From: Prorocentrum cordatum
Lineage: Eukaryota > Sar > Dinophyceae > Prorocentrales > Prorocentraceae
NCBI GenBank assembly: GCA_963575745.1
Contig: CAUYUJ010001739.1
Location: forward strand, 17,501 to 37,500
Reading direction: 5' to 3'
DNA length: 20,000 bases
The notes below the pieces were generated by a model. That model saw nothing but the letters and a program-made list of their open reading frames with translations, searched no databases and had not been told where the DNA came from. The translations under genes were made by a program, and so were the position numbers. Shown piece after piece: positions 16,151 to 20,000 of this stretch. The first letter of the stretch is position 1. Each line of letters starts with the position of its first letter.

Positions 16151-16710
16151 CCCTTCTCCTCCTGAGTGCAGCCGAGCTGCACACGTCCTCTCGGCTAGCT
16201 TTCGGCCTCGGCTCGGATGCTAGAGCTTAGTCGTGTATTGTTCCATCCTCCTACCCCTCCATTCTCCTCCGTTTTCTCCGTTTCTTCCTCCTCTTCCTCC
16301 TCTTCCTCCTCGTCCTCCTCCGCCTCCTGCCGACCCACCACTTCTCCAAGACCTCCCCCTCCCCCACCTCCTACCACTCTCGTCCTCTCCCGCTCCCCTC
16401 CCTCTCCCTCCAGCGTGGACAGAAGCTCCTTTTTAGGCAAACACCCTCTGGTAACATCGGCCTGTGGGCCAAACCCTGCCGGCGCATGACCGCAGAAATG
16501 GCTGCCGCGCCACCCCCTCGAGAGGCCAAGGGGGCCCGATTCTGGAGGGCCGGAGGCGCACAGAAGGGGGGGGGGGGGAGCGCCGAGGCCTGTCGCACGG
16601 GGTGGCTACGAGGCGTCCCAGAGAAAAGACGGGGAGGAGCAGGAGGAGGAGGAAAAGGGGGAGGGCACGTTGCTGAGGAGGGAAAATCATACGTGGGGGG
16701 TACGGAGAAG

Positions 16711-16790
16711 GGAGGAGGAGGAGGAGGAGGAGGAGGAGGAGGAGGAGGAAGAGGAGGAGGAGGAGGAGGAGGAGGAGGAGGAGGATGAGG
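16711..16790. repeat. GGA tract on the plus strand
   Basis: This is an almost perfect tract of GGA units, with one GGAAGA variant at 16747-16752. It is followed 35 bases later by a CTC tract, so the two can pair with each other. Confidence 0.9.
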
Positions 16791-16825
16791 AGCACATGGA
16801 GGGCCCGAAGCGAATTGGCTCTCGA

Positions 16826-17035
16826 TCCTCCTCTTCCTCCTCTCCTCCTCCTCCTCCTCCTCCTCCTCCTCTCCTCCTCCTCCTCCTCCTCCTCCTCGTC
16901 CTCCTCCTTCTCCTCCTCCTCCTTCTCTTCCTCCTCCTCCTCTCTCCTCACTCCTTCCCTTCCTCCTCCTCCTCCTCCTCTCCTTCTTCTCTCCTCCCTC
17001 CTCCTCCTCCTCCACCCTTCCCCCCCCTCATCCCC
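16826..17035. repeat. CTC-rich tract
   Basis: CTC units are broken by CTT, CTCT and CCC variants. It is the complementary partner of 16711-16790. Confidence 0.9.
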
Positions 17036-17285
17036 CCTCCTGGAGGGGCCTGCTCCGAGAATTCCTCCTCCTCGTCGGCTATCGTGTACGAGCCCCCGTC
17101 CTTGCCTTTGCCTCGGCGGCGGGGCGGCGCGTCTCGGCGGGATTCCCGCGCCCTTCCGTCCGTCCGTCCTGCGTCCTGCCTCCTCCTACTCATTCCGCCC
17201 TTCTCCGGCCTTCGACCTGCTACTGCTGTTGCTGATCTTGCTCCTCCTCCCCCTCTTCCTCCTCTTCCTCCTTCTCCTCCTGCTT

Positions 17286-17445
17286 TTCCTCCTCCTCCTC
17301 CTCCTCCTCCTCCTCCTCCTCCTCCTCCTCCTCCTCCTCCTCCTCCTCCTCCTCCTCCTCCCCTCCTCCTCCTCCTCCTCCTCCTCCTCCTCCTCCTCCT
17401 CCTCCTCCTCCTCCTCCTCCTCCTCCTCCTCCTCCTCCTCCTCCT
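17286..17445. repeat. Longest CTC microsatellite, 160 bp
   Basis: About 53 triplets are interrupted once near 17360 by a CCCC variant that shifts the phase. Confidence 0.95.
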
Positions 17446-17557
17446 TGCCGCTGCCCCCAGTATCCGTCTACTGTCCTCCCTACCCCGTCCTCCTTCCTTC
17501 CCCCATTTCCCTTCGTCTTGACTCCTGCCCCAACAGCCTGTTTCCCTCAGCCATCGT

Positions 17558-17579
17558 TCTCTCTCTCTCTCTCTCTCTC
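17558..17579. repeat. CT dinucleotide tract
   Basis: Eleven CT units lie within the polypyrimidine domain; a similar shorter run is at 18252-18268. Confidence 0.9.
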
Positions 17580-18324
17580 CCCCTCTTTCGTCCTGCCCCC
17601 TTTGGCTTCCTCCCTGCTCCTGCATCATTTTGTTGATCTCTCCTGCCTCGTGCCGCCCGCCTTTTGCATCCGCCCTCTCTTCCCTCACGCCATTATCCCG
17701 ATCACCCTCCCAACCTCGCTCCCCCTACGCATCTTCCCTCCTGATGCTGTCTCTTGTCGCATGTCGTTGTCTTCCAATGGGCCAGCTCCCACAATGAGAA
17801 CACATTCGTGTGGAGGCCTGTGAAGAAGAGACTTGGAGGGACGGTTTGTTACAACATCGTTGGCACGTCTTAGATTTACGCTTGTCCTCATCACCTCCGC
17901 TGTTTTCTCCATCTCTTCTCCGTTCCCTTCATCCTCGTCCTGCGCATTGCCAGTGCCTGCAATGACCGCCCTCCAGGGAGGTGGCAAGCAGGAGGAGGGA
18001 TGGCATGGAAGGAGGACTGGCGGAGGGGCGGAAAGACGAGGGGGGGAGGGGATACGAGGGGAACGAGGTGGGGGAGTAATTAAGTTGTGGGCGGCGTGCA
18101 GGGTGGGCTTCTGCCCTCGAGGCGGGCAACAACGATAAGAAAACCAGAGGATCCATCGAGACCCCGCAAGACCGCAAGAATCAACTGTCCCTCCCTCCTC
18201 CGCTCCTCCTACTCCTCCTATCCCTCCTCCGCCTCCTATTTCTCCCTCTCCTCTCTCTCTCTCTCTCTGTTCCCGGTATCCCTTGAACTCTGCAGAGCCC
18301 TCTCCACCATTCAAAACACACATC

Positions 18325-18368
18325 TATATATATATATACATTATACATATATATATATATATGTATAC
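18325..18368. repeat. TA/AT dinucleotide tract
   Basis: Alternating TA pairs are interrupted twice (near 18340 and 18348). It is the only AT-rich stretch in the polypyrimidine domain. Confidence 0.9.
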
Positions 18369-18587
18369 GTGCCTCGCTACCCCATCCCTCCCCTCCCTCC
18401 CACAAAGTCAGCCTTCTCACTGCGATCGCTTCCCTCCACCTCCTCCTGCCTGGGACCCCTTACAACAGTTGTCTCTCCTAACTCCTGCATCCCTCCTCCA
18501 TACTTCCCTCCTTCCTCCTCCCCCCCGCCATCCGTCTCTCCACCCTTCTCCCTTCTCGCCTGACACCTCGGTCGTGCGCGCTCTCGC

Positions 18588-18630
18588 AGGAGGAGGAGGA
18601 GAAGGAGGAGGAGGAGGAGGAGGAGAAGGA
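18588..18630. repeat. GGA tract on the plus strand
   Basis: GGA units with two GGAGAA variants begin a purine-rich stretch that continues, less regularly, to about 18970. Confidence 0.9.
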
Positions 18631-19150
18631 TGGGGGGAGCATAAGGGAAGGATATCTGGGGAGAAGGATGCTGATTACGATGATGATGGATGAGGCAGAG
18701 GTAGGAAGGAGGATGACCGACACGGATTCGAAATACCCTCGAGACATAGATTTCTCCAGATCTTCAGCATCAGAAGTAGGAGGAGGATGGAGTAGGAGGG
18801 CGGACGGGGAAGCGGGGGAGGAGGGAGAGCAGGAGGAGAGAGAGAGAGAGAGGAAGGAGACGCAGGCGAAGAAGAGGAAGATAAGCAGGGGGAGATAGAG
18901 GAGGCGGAGGAGGTGGGCGGCGGACGAGCAGCAGGATGAGGAAGAGTGGAGGAGGGAGAGGAAGGAGGGGGCGGATGAGCAGCACGACGACGACGACATC
19001 CGCCAGCGCTGGCCTCCCGTGGCGTGGTAGGCGATCGCCACCTTCTTCTTCGCCCCGTCCTGCTCGGACGCCTCCCTCTTGGTCCTGGACCGCTCGTCCT
19101 TCGAGGGAGGGCCAGTGGACCGGGCTCGGAATGGGGTCGAGGGGCACGCC

Positions 19151-19284
19151 TCTCCCCCTCCCCCTCCCCCTCCCCCTCCTCCTCCTCCTCCCTCCTTCCT
19201 CCTCCTCCTCCTCCTCCTCCTCCTCCTCCTCCTCCTCCTCCTCCTCCTCCTCCTCCTCCTCCTCCTCCTCCTCCTCCTCCTCCC
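19151..19284. repeat. CCCCTC tract followed by CTC microsatellite
   Basis: Four or five CCCCTC hexamers (19151-19178) are followed by about 30 CTC triplets, perfect from about 19197 to 19282. Confidence 0.92.
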
Positions 19285-19384
19285 TCCTCCTTTCCCCCCT
19301 CCTGCGTTCTCCTCCTCCCTTGCCTCCTCCTCCCTTTCCTCCATCTCCTGATCCTCCTCTTCATCCTACTCCTCCACCCTCCTC

Positions 19385-19800
19385 GTCTCCTCCACCTCCA
19401 AAATGACGCGGAGCACTTTGTCGGAAAATTGGTTTCCGTACTCTCTCGGACGCTCCCGGCGCTTTGCCCAAAACATTCTGGAGATTTTCCAGGACTTCTG
19501 GAGCAGATGGGCGGGGTGGGAGAAGGGAGATCGCTGTGCAGAGACTGAGGCAGAGCGGCCCGCGGGGAGTCAGGTAGCTCGCCCGCCCACGCAAGGCGCC
19601 GTGCTCAGATTGGCACCGAGATGTATGTGCGCAATTCTACAGGTGCTGCTGCGGCGTGGCAGAGACGGCGAGCGTCAGACGCCCGGTAGAGCTCGCGGCC
19701 AGCAGCAGAAAACAACCAGTAGGTCACTGCAGATTGTCGCCAATCCGCCCGACAAGGGTCTGCCGCTACAGTTCCTCCCCAATAGTCGTTTTCACCCTGA
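19385..19800. other. No gene recognised
   Basis: An open frame runs on the plus strand from 19403 to 19948 (181 codons) and another on the minus strand from 19985 to 19605. Neither has a recognisable domain. The plus frame begins plausibly (NILEIFQDFWSRWAG) but then turns into Arg/Pro/Gln-rich sequence and runs into a CCAAGA array, so it is not called. Confidence 0.4.
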
Positions 19801-19890
19801 GCCCAGGACGGCCCCCAAGACAGCCCTGAGAAGACCACAAGAACCAGCATCCGAGAGCCCGTCAAAGCGGCCCAGAGAACCCCACAGTAC
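19801..19890 (+). repeat. CCAAGA array, short diverged block
   Basis: Units such as gcccccaagacagc and gcggcccagagaacc occur in the same orientation as the blocks at 5423-8617. It is more diverged than those. Confidence 0.5.
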
Positions 19891-20000
19891 ATGTCCAGAG
19901 GTCCCGAGGTCCCTGAATCTTGTGAGACCTGATCGGCGTAGCCACTGAGCAACCGTTCGATCCACAGGTTGAGATCAGGAGCCACGATGTTTCTCCAAAT

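Larger units (their letters stand above)
16230..19400. repeat. Polypurine/polypyrimidine domain of about 3.2 kb built on GGA/CTC triplets
   Basis: The plus strand is pyrimidine-rich at 16248-16440, purine-rich at 16620-16795, pyrimidine-rich at 16826-17035 and 17160-17750, mixed at 17820-18180, pyrimidine-rich at 18183-18545, purine-rich at 18588-18970 and pyrimidine-rich again at 19150-19380. Long frames of up to about 290 residues occur on both strands; they are poly-Pro, Leu, Ser, Glu, Gly or Arg and simply translate the triplet. No gene is supported, although short non-repetitive islands (17050-17220, 17750-17960, 18650-18780, 18985-19145) could hide exons. Confidence 0.85.

Noticed and set aside
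16371-17688. Long open frames (up to about 290 codons) on both strands in the GGA/CTC region
   Set aside because: They are direct translations of trinucleotide repeats (poly-Leu, Pro, Ser, Glu, Gly, Arg), open in several frames at once, with no domain.

Overview
The window looks like nuclear DNA of a dinoflagellate. (i) A near-complete copy of the dinoflagellate spliced-leader sequence, 19 of 21 bases, lies at 9811-9831. (ii) Decayed retroelement domains are present that, from memory, look like families common in dinoflagellate genomes. (iii) Two exons on the minus strand read as an axonemal outer-dynein-arm docking protein and are separated by an intron of about 5.2 kb with a GC-type donor. 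(iv) The DNA is GC-rich, lacks long natural reading frames, and is full of simple repeats and of degenerate CCAAGA arrays. No database was searched; the species cannot be named.

Layout. 3-404: the C-terminal RNase H-like tail of a retroelement that enters from the left edge. 405-3630: no gene recognised, one short 11-bp tandem array at 886-949. 3631-3779, 8935-9030 and possibly 9409-9535 (all minus strand): exons of the docking-complex gene. The intron between the first two (3780-8934) holds long CCAAGA arrays with a spacing near 10.5 bp, a large DNA element of about 0.8 kb flanked by 8-bp direct repeats, and a second, foldback element.

9810 to about 16150 (plus strand): one decayed non-LTR retrotransposon. 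Reading left to right it has a spliced-leader relic, a damaged zinc finger, a charged coiled-coil-like stretch, an endonuclease/exonuclease/phosphatase (EEP) domain, a reverse transcriptase with motifs in three frames, an RNase H domain and a C-terminal zinc-ribbon-like segment. It has been invaded by two 159-bp inverted-repeat elements, one foldback element, a palindrome cluster and a CTC microsatellite.

16230-19400: about 3 kb of polypurine/polypyrimidine DNA built on GGA/CTC triplets that switches strand several times. The long Pro/Leu/Ser or Glu/Gly reading frames there are artefacts of the triplet repeat. 19376-20000: mostly unassigned, ending in another short CCAAGA array.

The most interesting points are the spliced-leader relic at the 5' end of a retrotransposon, a small transposon family whose copies have 8-bp target duplications and one of which carries a CCAAGA array, and the helical-phase-like spacing of those arrays.
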